NCBI GenBank assembly: GCA_003132405.1
Contig: PKXQ01000107.1
Coordinates: forward strand, 1 to 64,000
From: Acidobacteriaceae bacterium
GTDB lineage: Bacteria; Acidobacteriota; Terriglobia; Terriglobales; Acidobacteriaceae
DNA: 64,000 bases
Reading direction: 5' to 3'
Of this stretch, positions 10,083 to 17,073 are shown piece after piece. The position numbers and the translations under genes are program-made. How positions within the stretch are numbered: position 1 is the first letter of the stretch; each line of letters starts with the position of its first letter. The notes below the pieces were generated by a model. It saw only the letters and a list, made by a program, of their open reading frames with translations, did no database searches and was not told the origin of the DNA.

Positions 10083-10131
10083 TCGAACGAACATCCCGAA
10101 CGAACGACGACGAACGACCAGCGACCACTAC
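10083..10131. repeat. Heptad tandem repeat array (GAACGAC type)
   Basis: Imperfect 7-bp units such as GAACGAA, CGACGAC, GAACGAC and CAGCGAC follow each other directly. It lies between the aminotransferase and the Tat-exported asparaginase. A short ACGACCATG stretch just upstream may be the partner arm. Member of the 7-bp-period family seen at many gene boundaries in the window. Confidence 0.6.
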
Positions 10132-10173
10132 ACTCGTGCTATCCTTCTGCCCGTTCCTGATCATGGAGACTTC

Positions 10174-11424
10174 ATGTCCATCAGTCGTCGTGGGTTCTTA
10201 AGTTCCGCAATTGCCGCATCCGTCGCCACAGGCCTCACTTCTCCCGATCTCACCGCGCAAGACAAAGCGAAAGAGAATCCCGCCAATCCGTTTGGCGCCG
10301 GCAAGCGCCCCATCATCATCAGCGCAAACAACGGTGTCAATTATCTCGACGACGCTTTCGCGTTCCTGAAAAACGGCGGCGACACGCTCGACGCGGCCCT
10401 GCGTGTTGTAAAGGGTCCTGAAGACGATCCCAACGATGATTCCGTTGGCCTCGGTGGCCTGCCCAACGAAGAGGGAGTGGTCGAACTCGACGCCTGCTGC
10501 ATGCATGGCCCAACGCGACGCGCCGGCTCCGTCGGCGGCGTCCGCAACATCAAGAATGTTTCACTCGTCTCAAAAGCCGTCATGGAGCACACCGGCCACG
10601 TTATGCTGGTCGGCGAGGGCGCCGAACGCTTCGCCGTCGCCGTGGGTTTCCCGCGCGAAAATCTGCTCACCGAACGCTCCCGCAAAATCTGGCTGCTATG
10701 GAAAGAAAATAATTCCACCGACGACTGGTGGGGACCAGGCATCTCCGATCCGCGATGGAAACCGCCCGCACTGCCAGGGTCGCCGCAAGCCGAACTTTGG
10801 AACGAGCGCATCCAGAGTCTTGAAGCCCGCGCCGCCGATCTCGGCATCGAACCGGAATTCCGCGAGGCTGCCATCCGCCGCGTACTCTCGCCGCCCAGCG
10901 GCACCATCCACTGCTCCGCGCTCAACGACAAAGGAGAAATTTCCGGCTGCACTACCACCAGCGGACTCGCGTTCAAACTCCCCGGCCGTTGCGGAGACTC
11001 GCCGATCGTCGGCGCCGGATGCTACACCGATCAAGACGTGGGCTCGGCGGGCGCAACCGGCAGCGGAGAAGAAAACATTAAAGTCGCCGGTGCGCACACG
11101 ATCATCGAAAATATGCGTCGCGGCATGTCTCCGCTCGAGGCTGGTATCGACGCTCTCCATCGCATCGTCCGCAACTACAACAATGACATGAGCAAGCTGC
11201 AATTTATCGACATGACCTACTACATCCTCCGCAAAGATGGCGCTTACGCCGGCGTTTCGCTATGGCAAGGCTATTCAGAAAAGCCGCACAAGATCGCCGT
11301 CCACGACGGCACACGGCGTTCCGAGGCCACTGTCTTTCTTTTCAAAGGCCCTTCACATGAATTTCCGCCCTTCCCGGTACCGGTTCCCGAGGAATTGAAA
11401 AAGGATTCCGTCTACGTGAAATAG
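10174..11424 (+). CDS. N4-(beta-N-acetylglucosaminyl)-L-asparaginase family protein, Tat-exported
   Basis: Ntn-hydrolase of the glycosylasparaginase family, which cleaves the GlcNAc-Asn bond of glycopeptides and matures by self-cleavage. It has 416 residues with a twin-arginine signal (SRRGFLSSAIAAS, residues 4-16). The alpha/beta junction with the nucleophile Thr is at about 244 (SGTIHCSAL). Downstream GCTTTSGLAFK and GRCGDSPIVGAG are the substrate-binding stretches of the family. The predicted location is the periplasm. With the GH20 hexosaminidase it suggests use of N-acetylglucosamine-bearing glycopeptides; this link is an inference. Confidence 0.88.
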   Translation: MSISRRGFLSSAIAASVATGLTSPDLTAQDKAKENPANPFGAGKRPIIISANNGVNYLDDAFAFLKNGGDTLDAALRVVKGPEDDPNDDSVGLGGLPNEEGVVELDACCMHGPTRRAGSVGGVRNIKNVSLVSKAVMEHTGHVMLVGEGAERFAVAVGFPRENLLTERSRKIWLLWKENNSTDDWWGPGISDPRWKPPALPGSPQAELWNERIQSLEARAADLGIEPEFREAAIRRVLSPPSGTIHCSALNDKGEISGCTTTSGLAFKLPGRCGDSPIVGAGCYTDQDVGSAGATGSGEENIKVAGAHTIIENMRRGMSPLEAGIDALHRIVRNYNNDMSKLQFIDMTYYILRKDGAYAGVSLWQGYSEKPHKIAVHDGTRRSEATVFLFKGPSHEFPPFPVPVPEELKKDSVYVK

Positions 11425-11544
11425 TGTTCGAAATTAGGAAGGACAAACGGGCCTAATGGCTATTTCACCCCTTCTAACCGGGTGTACAATTGTTTTGTTA
11501 GGACCGCGTTTCACTCGGTTCTTTCCTACGTTCGAGGCTTTAAA

Positions 11545-12591
11545 ATGAACGTTCACGTCAGCTACAAAGTCCACAAAACTCCCGACATCGAAAAAGAAGT
11601 CAACCACCAGATCGAAAAAATACAGAAGCGCCTGCAAGTCTTCCGCCCTGAGTTGCTCCATCTAAAAGCCGTCATCGACCAAAATTCAGCGCGCGAGGGG
11701 ACCCTCGTCTCCTTGAATCTACGCCTACCCTCGGGTCAACTCGCCGCCCAGAAAAAAGCGACCAGTCCGACGGCCGCCATCAAGGCCGCATTTGACGAAC
11801 TCATCCAACAGGTCGGCCGCCACAAGGAACTGCTCCGCTCCAGCCACAAATGGCGCCGCTGGCGCGGCGGTTCGCACGAATCTCCAGAGTCTGGCGTTCC
11901 TTTCGAACAAACGCTAGCCGCCGTCATGCCGCCTATGATCTCCGCCGACGACATCGGCTCTTATGTGAATGCCAATCTCGGCCGCCTCGAGCGCTTCGTC
12001 GACCGCGAACTCTATTTCCGCCGCACCGACGACGAGCTTCCAATTTCTGAGGACGGCCTTTCCACCTGCGAAGTCGTCGACGAAGTCATTGCTCGCGCTC
12101 TCAGCGATCACGATCGGCCAGAAAAGCTTTCGCTCGAGCCCTGGCTATACCGCCTCGCACTCGAAGCCATGTACGAGATGACTGTACGTCTGCATGAACT
12201 GGATTCTTCCGTTCATATCGAGGAAAGTAGCCGGCGACAGAATGTCGAGGCCTCCGACGAGGCCAGCCTGCAATTCCATCAGCCCGACGCAGGCTGGACT
12301 CGCGAAAGCGCCATCCCCGACCGCCGCGTCTCTACTCCCGAGCAGGCTGCGTATTCCGACGAAGTGATTGCCCTGGTGCAAGCCGCGCTCCGCGGCGCCG
12401 AACGCACCGACCGCGAAGCTTTTCTCCTCTACGGCATCGAAGGTTTTTCTCTGGGCGAAATTGCCGCCATCACCGGGCGGCATCTGGAGGCCGTGCGCGA
12501 GTCTGTACAACGCGCGCGCGACTGCGTGCGCAGCGCGCCTTCGATTGCCAGCGAGTTCCAGCACGAACTCCTGGTCAAACATCGAAGCTAA
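11545..12591 (+). CDS. HPF/RaiA ribosome-hibernation domain fused to ECF-sigma-like protein
   Basis: A 348-residue protein starting at ATG 11545; a GTG at 11482 would add a non-conserved leader. Residues 1-100 look like the HPF/RaiA domain (MNVHVSYKVH start, LNLRLPSGQLAAQ strand, final helix AAFDELIQQVGRHKE). A basic, Trp-rich linker (HKWRRWRG) follows. Residues about 137-215 resemble a degenerate sigma-70 region 2, ending in PWLYRLALEAMYEM. Residues about 270-332 resemble sigma region 4, with the helix-turn-helix FSLGEIAAITGRHLEAVRES. HPF proteins bind the decoding region of 30S subunits and sigma domains bind RNA polymerase or DNA, so this could link ribosome state to transcription. That is inference from domain recognition by eye. 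Followed 74 bp later by an eRF1-like gene. Confidence 0.75.
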   Translation: MNVHVSYKVHKTPDIEKEVNHQIEKIQKRLQVFRPELLHLKAVIDQNSAREGTLVSLNLRLPSGQLAAQKKATSPTAAIKAAFDELIQQVGRHKELLRSSHKWRRWRGGSHESPESGVPFEQTLAAVMPPMISADDIGSYVNANLGRLERFVDRELYFRRTDDELPISEDGLSTCEVVDEVIARALSDHDRPEKLSLEPWLYRLALEAMYEMTVRLHELDSSVHIEESSRRQNVEASDEASLQFHQPDAGWTRESAIPDRRVSTPEQAAYSDEVIALVQAALRGAERTDREAFLLYGIEGFSLGEIAAITGRHLEAVRESVQRARDCVRSAPSIASEFQHELLVKHRS

Positions 12592-12665
12592 ATATCGCAG
12601 CTAAAAGCAAAATCTAAACATCCTAGTCAGTTGCAGCATCTCAATATTTACCAAGGAGCGTCGAG

Positions 12666-13844
12666 ATGATGACCCGGGACGAAATCCGTGAGTTAGCGGC
12701 TTTTAAGGTGGACGACAAAAAAGGCGCGTGCGCCCTCAGCTTTTATTTTCAGCCCGATCCTCCACAGGATCGCTCTCATCGCCGCGAGGCCATCGTCGCC
12801 AAAGATGTGATCAAACAAGCGCTGAAAAGTGCTGCCGCCCCGGGCAAGAACGGATCACTCCACGCCGACCTTGATCGCATTCTCGACGTTGCCACCAACC
12901 TTCGCGGCCATGTTCGCGGCAAGGCGGTCTTCGCCTGCTCCGCGCAAAATTTCTGGAAAGAATATGAACTGCCTCCGCATGTCGGCGCGACGCAGATTTA
13001 TCTTCAGTCGCGCTTTCAGCTGAAACCGCTCGCCGCTTTGCTCGGAGCCCAGCCCGCGCTGTGCGTTGCTGTGGTCGATCGCCAACGCGCTCGCATCTTC
13101 GATCTTCGCCTCGACGACCTCCGCGAGCGCGGAGCTATCGTCCACATGCTGTCGCGCAGTGCCTCCAGCTACGGCTACAACGGCTACGAAGCCGGTCATG
13201 CCGAGCGCCGAGTCGCCGAGGAAGCGCTCCAACAGTTCAAGGCAGTTTCAGAACGACTGCGTACTGACCTCGAGAAAGGCATCTGGGAGCGGCTCATCAT
13301 CGGTTGTCATGATTCCAACTGGCCGGAGTTCGAGCCCCACCTTCACCCTTATGTCAAACAGCGCCTTATCGGACGATTCTCAGCCGACGTGGCCAGTGTT
13401 ACCGATGAAGAAATTCGCGACCACTCCGCGGATATCCTCAATCGATGGCGCATCGAACGCGCCGCAACCAAGGCCAGCGAAGCGGTGAGTTTCGCCAAGG
13501 CCCACGGCCGCGGAGTCACCGGCCTCCGCCGCGTGCTGCAGGCGCTCGAAGCCGGAGAAGTCCAAAGCCTTTTTCTGGGAGAAAATTATTCTGCGCGAGC
13601 CGTCGAGTGCTCGCACTGCGGCCATCTCGACGCCCACTTGATTTCGTCGTGCGTTGCCTGCGGACACCGCACCCACGAACTCGGCGACATCTGCGATGCC
13701 ATCATCCCTATCGCCATCCGCCGCGACATCGAATTGGTTTATCTGAAAGACAACGACGATCTCGATCGCGCCGGCAACATCGCCGCTCTTTTGCGCTTCC
13801 GCTCCGACCAGAACCGTACGGGACAGGTCGCAGCTGCGTCTTGA
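12666..13844 (+). CDS. Bacterial archaeo-eukaryotic release factor-like protein (baeRF family)
   Basis: A 392-residue protein preceded by a good ribosome site (AAGGAG). I read it as a bacterial eRF1 relative. Residues about 20-115 resemble the N-terminal domain. LCVAVVDRQRARIFDL (132-147) is the start of the central domain. LRRVLQALEAGEVQSLFLG (287-305) opens the Pelota/eRF1 C-terminal domain. It carries a zinc ribbon with CxxC pairs at 315/318 and 329/332. The baeRF families are predicted to act on ribosomes, in rescue or termination, but their roles are largely untested. No GGQ motif is visible, so peptidyl-tRNA hydrolysis is not implied. Adjacent to the HPF-sigma fusion in the same orientation. 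Confidence 0.8.
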   Translation: MMTRDEIRELAAFKVDDKKGACALSFYFQPDPPQDRSHRREAIVAKDVIKQALKSAAAPGKNGSLHADLDRILDVATNLRGHVRGKAVFACSAQNFWKEYELPPHVGATQIYLQSRFQLKPLAALLGAQPALCVAVVDRQRARIFDLRLDDLRERGAIVHMLSRSASSYGYNGYEAGHAERRVAEEALQQFKAVSERLRTDLEKGIWERLIIGCHDSNWPEFEPHLHPYVKQRLIGRFSADVASVTDEEIRDHSADILNRWRIERAATKASEAVSFAKAHGRGVTGLRRVLQALEAGEVQSLFLGENYSARAVECSHCGHLDAHLISSCVACGHRTHELGDICDAIIPIAIRRDIELVYLKDNDDLDRAGNIAALLRFRSDQNRTGQVAAAS

Positions 13845-13851
13845 GTAGAGC

Positions 13852-13970
13852 TTGCTTTTGGGCGGCGCAGCGGTTCTCCGCTCTTGCACATGCTTTGGGG
13901 TGGCGCAGCGGTTTACCGCTGCGATAAGAGACTCGCTTCCGCTACCGGCTTTAGCCGCTGGGGGAGACTG
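13852..13970. repeat. Dispersed GC-rich hairpin repeat (GGCGCAGCGG type), two units
   Basis: Two successive copies of a TTTTGGGGTGGCGCAGCGG-like unit, then a CGGCTTTAGCCG hairpin and a GGGGGA end. Related copies occur at 20,203-20,279 and, inverted, at 34,469-34,545. A more diverged relative is at 29,365-29,431. All lie between genes. It is a non-coding repeat family of unknown function. Confidence 0.7.
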
Positions 13971-14011
13971 CCGAAGTGGTGAAATCACTCGCCCTGAGCG
14001 AAAATGATTCG

Positions 14012-14641
14012 ATGATCCATAAGATCCTTCCCGTCGGCCCGCTGCATTGCAACTGCTCCATCATCGGCGATGAGACCACGCACGAAGCCATGGTCATCGA
14101 CCCCGGCGATGACATCGAAGACATTCTCGCCATCATCCGCGATCAAAAGTTACAAGTAAAACAAATCGTCATCACTCACGCTCACATCGACCACGTTGGC
14201 GGAGCGATGAAACTGCGTGCGGCGACCGGCGCGCCCATCCTCCTCAATCAGAATGATTACATGCTGCTGAAGATGCTCGACGTGCAAGCCTCATGGCTGG
14301 GCATGGCTGCTCCCGGAGAAGTTGCGATCGAGGCGAGTATCACGGATGGTGACAAGTTACAGACCGGCAGTTTGACGGCGAACGTCCTGCATACTCCCGG
14401 CCACACAGAGGGCAGCGTCTGCCTCTATTTTCCCGCGGAGAAATTACTGATCGCCGGCGACACTCTATTCGCGCGCAGCATAGGTCGCACCGATCTTCCC
14501 GGCGGATCGTTCGAGAAAATTATGCGTTCCCTGCGCGACCGCGTCCTACCCCTCCCCGATGAGACGGTGGTAATCCCCGGCCACGGCCAGCGAACCACGA
14601 TAGGAGAAGAAAGGGAAGAGAATCCCTTCCTGGTTGGATAA
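14012..14641 (+). CDS. MBL-fold metallo-hydrolase (glyoxalase II-like)
   Basis: A 209-residue metallo-beta-lactamase-fold protein. THAHIDH (about 56-62) is the zinc-binding HxHxDH motif. HTPGHTEG (about 128) and GDTLF (about 149) supply the next ligands, and IPGHG the last. The short form without a C-terminal glutathione-binding domain is typical of the YcbL-like hydroxyacylglutathione hydrolase group; the substrate is unproven. The start at 14012 gives the conserved MIHKILPVGPL opening. A GTG at 13976 in frame adds a poorly conserved leader. Confidence 0.88.
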   Translation: MIHKILPVGPLHCNCSIIGDETTHEAMVIDPGDDIEDILAIIRDQKLQVKQIVITHAHIDHVGGAMKLRAATGAPILLNQNDYMLLKMLDVQASWLGMAAPGEVAIEASITDGDKLQTGSLTANVLHTPGHTEGSVCLYFPAEKLLIAGDTLFARSIGRTDLPGGSFEKIMRSLRDRVLPLPDETVVIPGHGQRTTIGEEREENPFLVG

Positions 14642-14661
14642 ATTTTGCTTAAATAAAAGAG

Positions 14662-14696
14662 TTGTCATCCCGAGCGGAGCGAGGGATCTGCAGCTC
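14662..14696. repeat. Dispersed repeat, TCATCCCGAGCGGAGCGAGG type
   Basis: Copy of a short dispersed element with core GTCATCCYGAGCGnAGCG. Other copies in the window are at 28,591, 29,481 and 29,926. The same short sequence is common between genes in several Acidobacteriota as I recall. It sits downstream of the MBL hydrolase gene. Confidence 0.7.
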
Positions 14697-14727
14697 CACT
14701 AAAAGCACGGGGATAACAGCGGCCAGC

Positions 14728-15078
14728 CTACTTCTGCGTGGGCGCCTGATTCTGCGGAACTGTCGGCGGAGCAACCGGAGCCGGCGTCGCTGGCTGCGAC
14801 TTTGTCTGCGGAGGCTTCACGTCGGAAAAAACGGACTTAGGCCCAGCGTGCCGTGCCGCGGAAATCGAAAGCAGGATCGACGTGATCATGAACATAATCG
14901 CCGACCAGGTCGTCGCGCGAGAGAGAGCCGAAGCCGCGCCCCGCGGCCCGAACGCCGTCTGGCTGCCTTGGCCGCCAAAAGCCGCCGCCAGATCGCCGCT
15001 CTTGCCGCTCTGCAGCAACACGACCGCAATCAGAAAAAAGCAAACGATAACGTGGATAACGATGATCAGAATAGTCAT
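14728..15078 (-). CDS. secG: Preprotein translocase subunit SecG
   Basis: Small integral membrane subunit of the SecYEG translocon, 116 residues from the ATG at 15078. Helix 1 is [22 protein letters not shown]. The family hallmark [16 protein letters not shown] follows, then a second helix ([17 protein letters not shown]). The C-terminal 35 residues are Pro/Thr/Gln/Ala-rich, an extension common in this subunit. The frame is open upstream to 15159, but that part lacks SecG character. It is downstream of, and convergent in sense with, tRNA-Leu on the same strand. Confidence 0.93.
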   Translation of the reverse strand: MTILIIVIHVIVCFFLIAVVLLQSGKSGDLAAAFGGQGSQTAFGPRGAASALSRATTWSAIMFMITSILLSISAARHAGPKSVFSDVKPPQTKSQPATPAPVAPPTVPQNQAPTQK

Positions 15079-15164
15079 TGCACAAAACTCCGTCCGGGCA
15101 GCGCCCGATTCAAAATTCCAACCTTCCTGAACGACGTACAAGTATTTCGCAGGAATCAAAACGA

Positions 15165-15249
15165 TGGTGCGGAAGGGGGGATTTGAACCCCCACGCCTTT
15201 CGGCGCCACCCCCTCAAGATGGTGTGTCTGCCAGTTCCACCACTTCCGC
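15165..15249 (-). tRNA. tRNA-Leu (anticodon GAG)
   Basis: Folds as a class II tRNA: acceptor GCGGAAG pairs with CTTCCGC, discriminator A, and CCA is encoded. The anticodon stem CCATC/GGTGG encloses loop TTGAGGG, giving anticodon GAG for CUC/CUU codons. A long variable arm (CGCCGAAAGGCG) is present as expected for leucine. The T arm is GGGGG-TTCAAAT-CCCCC. It lies just upstream of secG on the minus strand. Confidence 0.96.
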
Positions 15250-15490
15250 TTAAAATCAATTAGTTGCAGACTGTTCGAGGGAACAGGAAAAGCCTGCCGG
15301 CTCCGGCGAGGTACACTTCACCCGCATGCGCCCTAAATCTTTATACACGGTCAAACGAGGCGGTTCAAGTTCGCCGGTGGCCCATTAACAGCCCTCTGGA
15401 AAGTCAGGTGCCGAACCGTACACAAAATGAGCCACCGATCCCGAACAGATTGCGAGAAGCTGCGCATCAAATAGCGCATTGAGTAATGCT

Positions 15491-16474
15491 ATGACTGCCA
15501 ATATTGTCGGCTTGGGTGAGGTGCTATGGGACTTGCTCCCGACCGGCCCGCAGTTGGGAGGAGCGCCGGCGAACTTTGCCTACCATGTCCACGCTCTCGG
15601 CGAGCTAGTCGGCGCCAAAGTCGACGTCATCACGCGCATAGGATCCGACGACTACGGCCGCGAAGTCCTTCGCCGGTTTCATGAAATGCGCCTCGGCACT
15701 GCAACCGTGCAAGTGGATAAAGTCGCTTCAACCGGCACCGCGAAAGTCAAACTCTCGAAAAATGGCGTCGCCGATTTCACCGTCGAGGAAAACGTCGCAT
15801 GGGATTTCCTCGCTCCAACCAGCGAGGGGCTAGCGGCCGTCGGCCACGCCGACGCAATCTGCTTCGGCACGCTGGCGCAACGCTGTGCCACCTCGCGCAC
15901 CACCATTCAACAACTAGTCGCAGCGGCGCCACCCAACACACTGCGCATCCTCGACATCAATCTCAGGCAGCCATTCTATTCGCGCCGCGTGATTGAAGAA
16001 TCACTCCAACTGGCAAATGTGCTCAAGCTGAACATTGAAGAACTTCCGATCTTAGCCGAAATGTTCAGCTCGTGTGGCGCGGACACTCCTGTCCGCGTGC
16101 CCGGAGCGGAGCAATGCACCAAGCCGGCAATAAAATCCGAGCCGCATCAGATCAAAGACCAGGTCGAGAGCTTCGCCAAAACATTCGACCTTCAATTGGT
16201 AGCCTTGACTCGAGGAGCTAATGGCAGTCTGCTCTATCAGGCGGTCGGAGAGGAGCATCGCTGGTCCGATTCCCCATCTCGCTCCATGAAAGTCGTCGAC
16301 ACCGTGGGCGCCGGAGACTCGTTCACCGCCGCACTGGTTCTGGGGCTGCTTAGAAAAATGGACCTCGACGAAATCAATGAGATCGCGAATGAAGTTGCCG
16401 GATACGTATGCTCGCAATCTGGAGCCACGCCTCAATTGCCGCTAGAATTCTCAGAGAGGTTTTCCGGTTCGTAG
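15491..16474 (+). CDS. PfkB-family carbohydrate kinase (fructokinase-like)
   Basis: Ribokinase-fold sugar kinase of about 327 residues. LGGAPANFAYH near residue 25 is the N-terminal PfkB signature, and DTVGAGDSFTAAL (about 260) is the second, containing the catalytic Asp. Fructokinases of this type phosphorylate fructose with ATP; the exact sugar is uncertain. I start at ATG 15491, since the upstream TTG start is weak. An insert of about 25 residues after EELPILAEMFS is encoded by a copy of a palindromic repeat found elsewhere in intergenic DNA. The stop overlaps the GTG start of the next gene. Confidence 0.88.
   Translation: MTANIVGLGEVLWDLLPTGPQLGGAPANFAYHVHALGELVGAKVDVITRIGSDDYGREVLRRFHEMRLGTATVQVDKVASTGTAKVKLSKNGVADFTVEENVAWDFLAPTSEGLAAVGHADAICFGTLAQRCATSRTTIQQLVAAAPPNTLRILDINLRQPFYSRRVIEESLQLANVLKLNIEELPILAEMFSSCGADTPVRVPGAEQCTKPAIKSEPHQIKDQVESFAKTFDLQLVALTRGANGSLLYQAVGEEHRWSDSPSRSMKVVDTVGAGDSFTAALVLGLLRKMDLDEINEIANEVAGYVCSQSGATPQLPLEFSERFSGS
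16070..16101. repeat. GCGGACA palindromic repeat inside the PfkB gene
   Basis: GCGGACACTCCTGTCCGC and its flank GCTCGTGTGG match the left arm of the intergenic inverted-repeat element at 41,509-41,537 with two differences. Here it is in frame and encodes part of a stretch of about 25 extra residues in the kinase. Confidence 0.75.
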
Positions 16475-16938
16475 TGACAACTGCCGATCACTTCCGCATC
16501 ACCGCCTCCGCGCTCAAGCGCTGGGCCATTGGTCAGTTGCAGGACTCACTTGCTATCGGCCTGCTCTGGTTCGTCGGTCTTTGGATTATCGGCGTTCCCT
16601 GGGCACTGTTGTGGGCCGCGCTGGCCGCTGCGTTGCAGATCATTCCCCACTTCGGGCCCATCCTCAGTCTGCTTGGCCCAGTCCTCGCCGCTGCACTTCG
16701 TTGGCAGGACTGGCGGCATCCCCTCTATGTGCTCATTCTCTATGCGGTGATTGTGGTAGTGGATGGCCTCGTGCTTCAGCCGTACATCATGCGGCGCGTT
16801 GCTCGTGTGCCCATCTGGGCATCGATCCTAGTCCCGCTCGTCCTCGGATTTCTAATCCCGTTCTGGGGATTCCTGCTCGCGCCTCCGCTGTTAGCCGTCG
16901 TCTATGCATTCAAATCGCGCCGAACAGAACATCCGTGA
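16474..16938 (+). CDS. AI-2E family transporter, C-terminal half only
   Basis: About 154 residues from a GTG that overlaps the PfkB stop codon (TAGTG). An ATG at 16408 would lie inside the kinase gene. The protein has four or five hydrophobic segments. The stretch WALLWAALAAALQIIPHFGP, followed by VVDGLVLQPYIM, is typical of the C-terminal core of AI-2E/PerM-like exporters (PF01594). Full-length members have about 350 residues, so the N-terminal half is missing. It may be a remnant or a shortened functional copy. No ligand can be inferred. Confidence 0.7.
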   Translation: MTTADHFRITASALKRWAIGQLQDSLAIGLLWFVGLWIIGVPWALLWAALAAALQIIPHFGPILSLLGPVLAAALRWQDWRHPLYVLILYAVIVVVDGLVLQPYIMRRVARVPIWASILVPLVLGFLIPFWGFLLAPPLLAVVYAFKSRRTEHP

Positions 16939-17013
16939 ACGGGGGTGACCTAACCTTCGCATTTTGTGAGAAGGGGGGCGTGATGATCGCACAACGAACA
17001 CAAGAAAATTTAC

Positions 17014-17073
17014 CTACGAACTATGATCCAAAGAACTACGGTCCTACAAACTGTGATCCTACAAACTTACGAC
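17014..17073. repeat. 15-bp tandem repeat, four units
   Basis: Four successive 15-bp units of the form CTACAAACTGTGATC, with two to five differences between units. The last unit overlaps the stop codon of the minus-strand gene that ends at 17067. There are no flanking hairpins. Confidence 0.7.

Noticed and set aside
15078-15263. Plus-strand ORF across tRNA-Leu ([16 protein letters not shown])
   Set aside because: It is the complement of the tRNA gene; this peptide is a well-known false call over tRNA-Leu.
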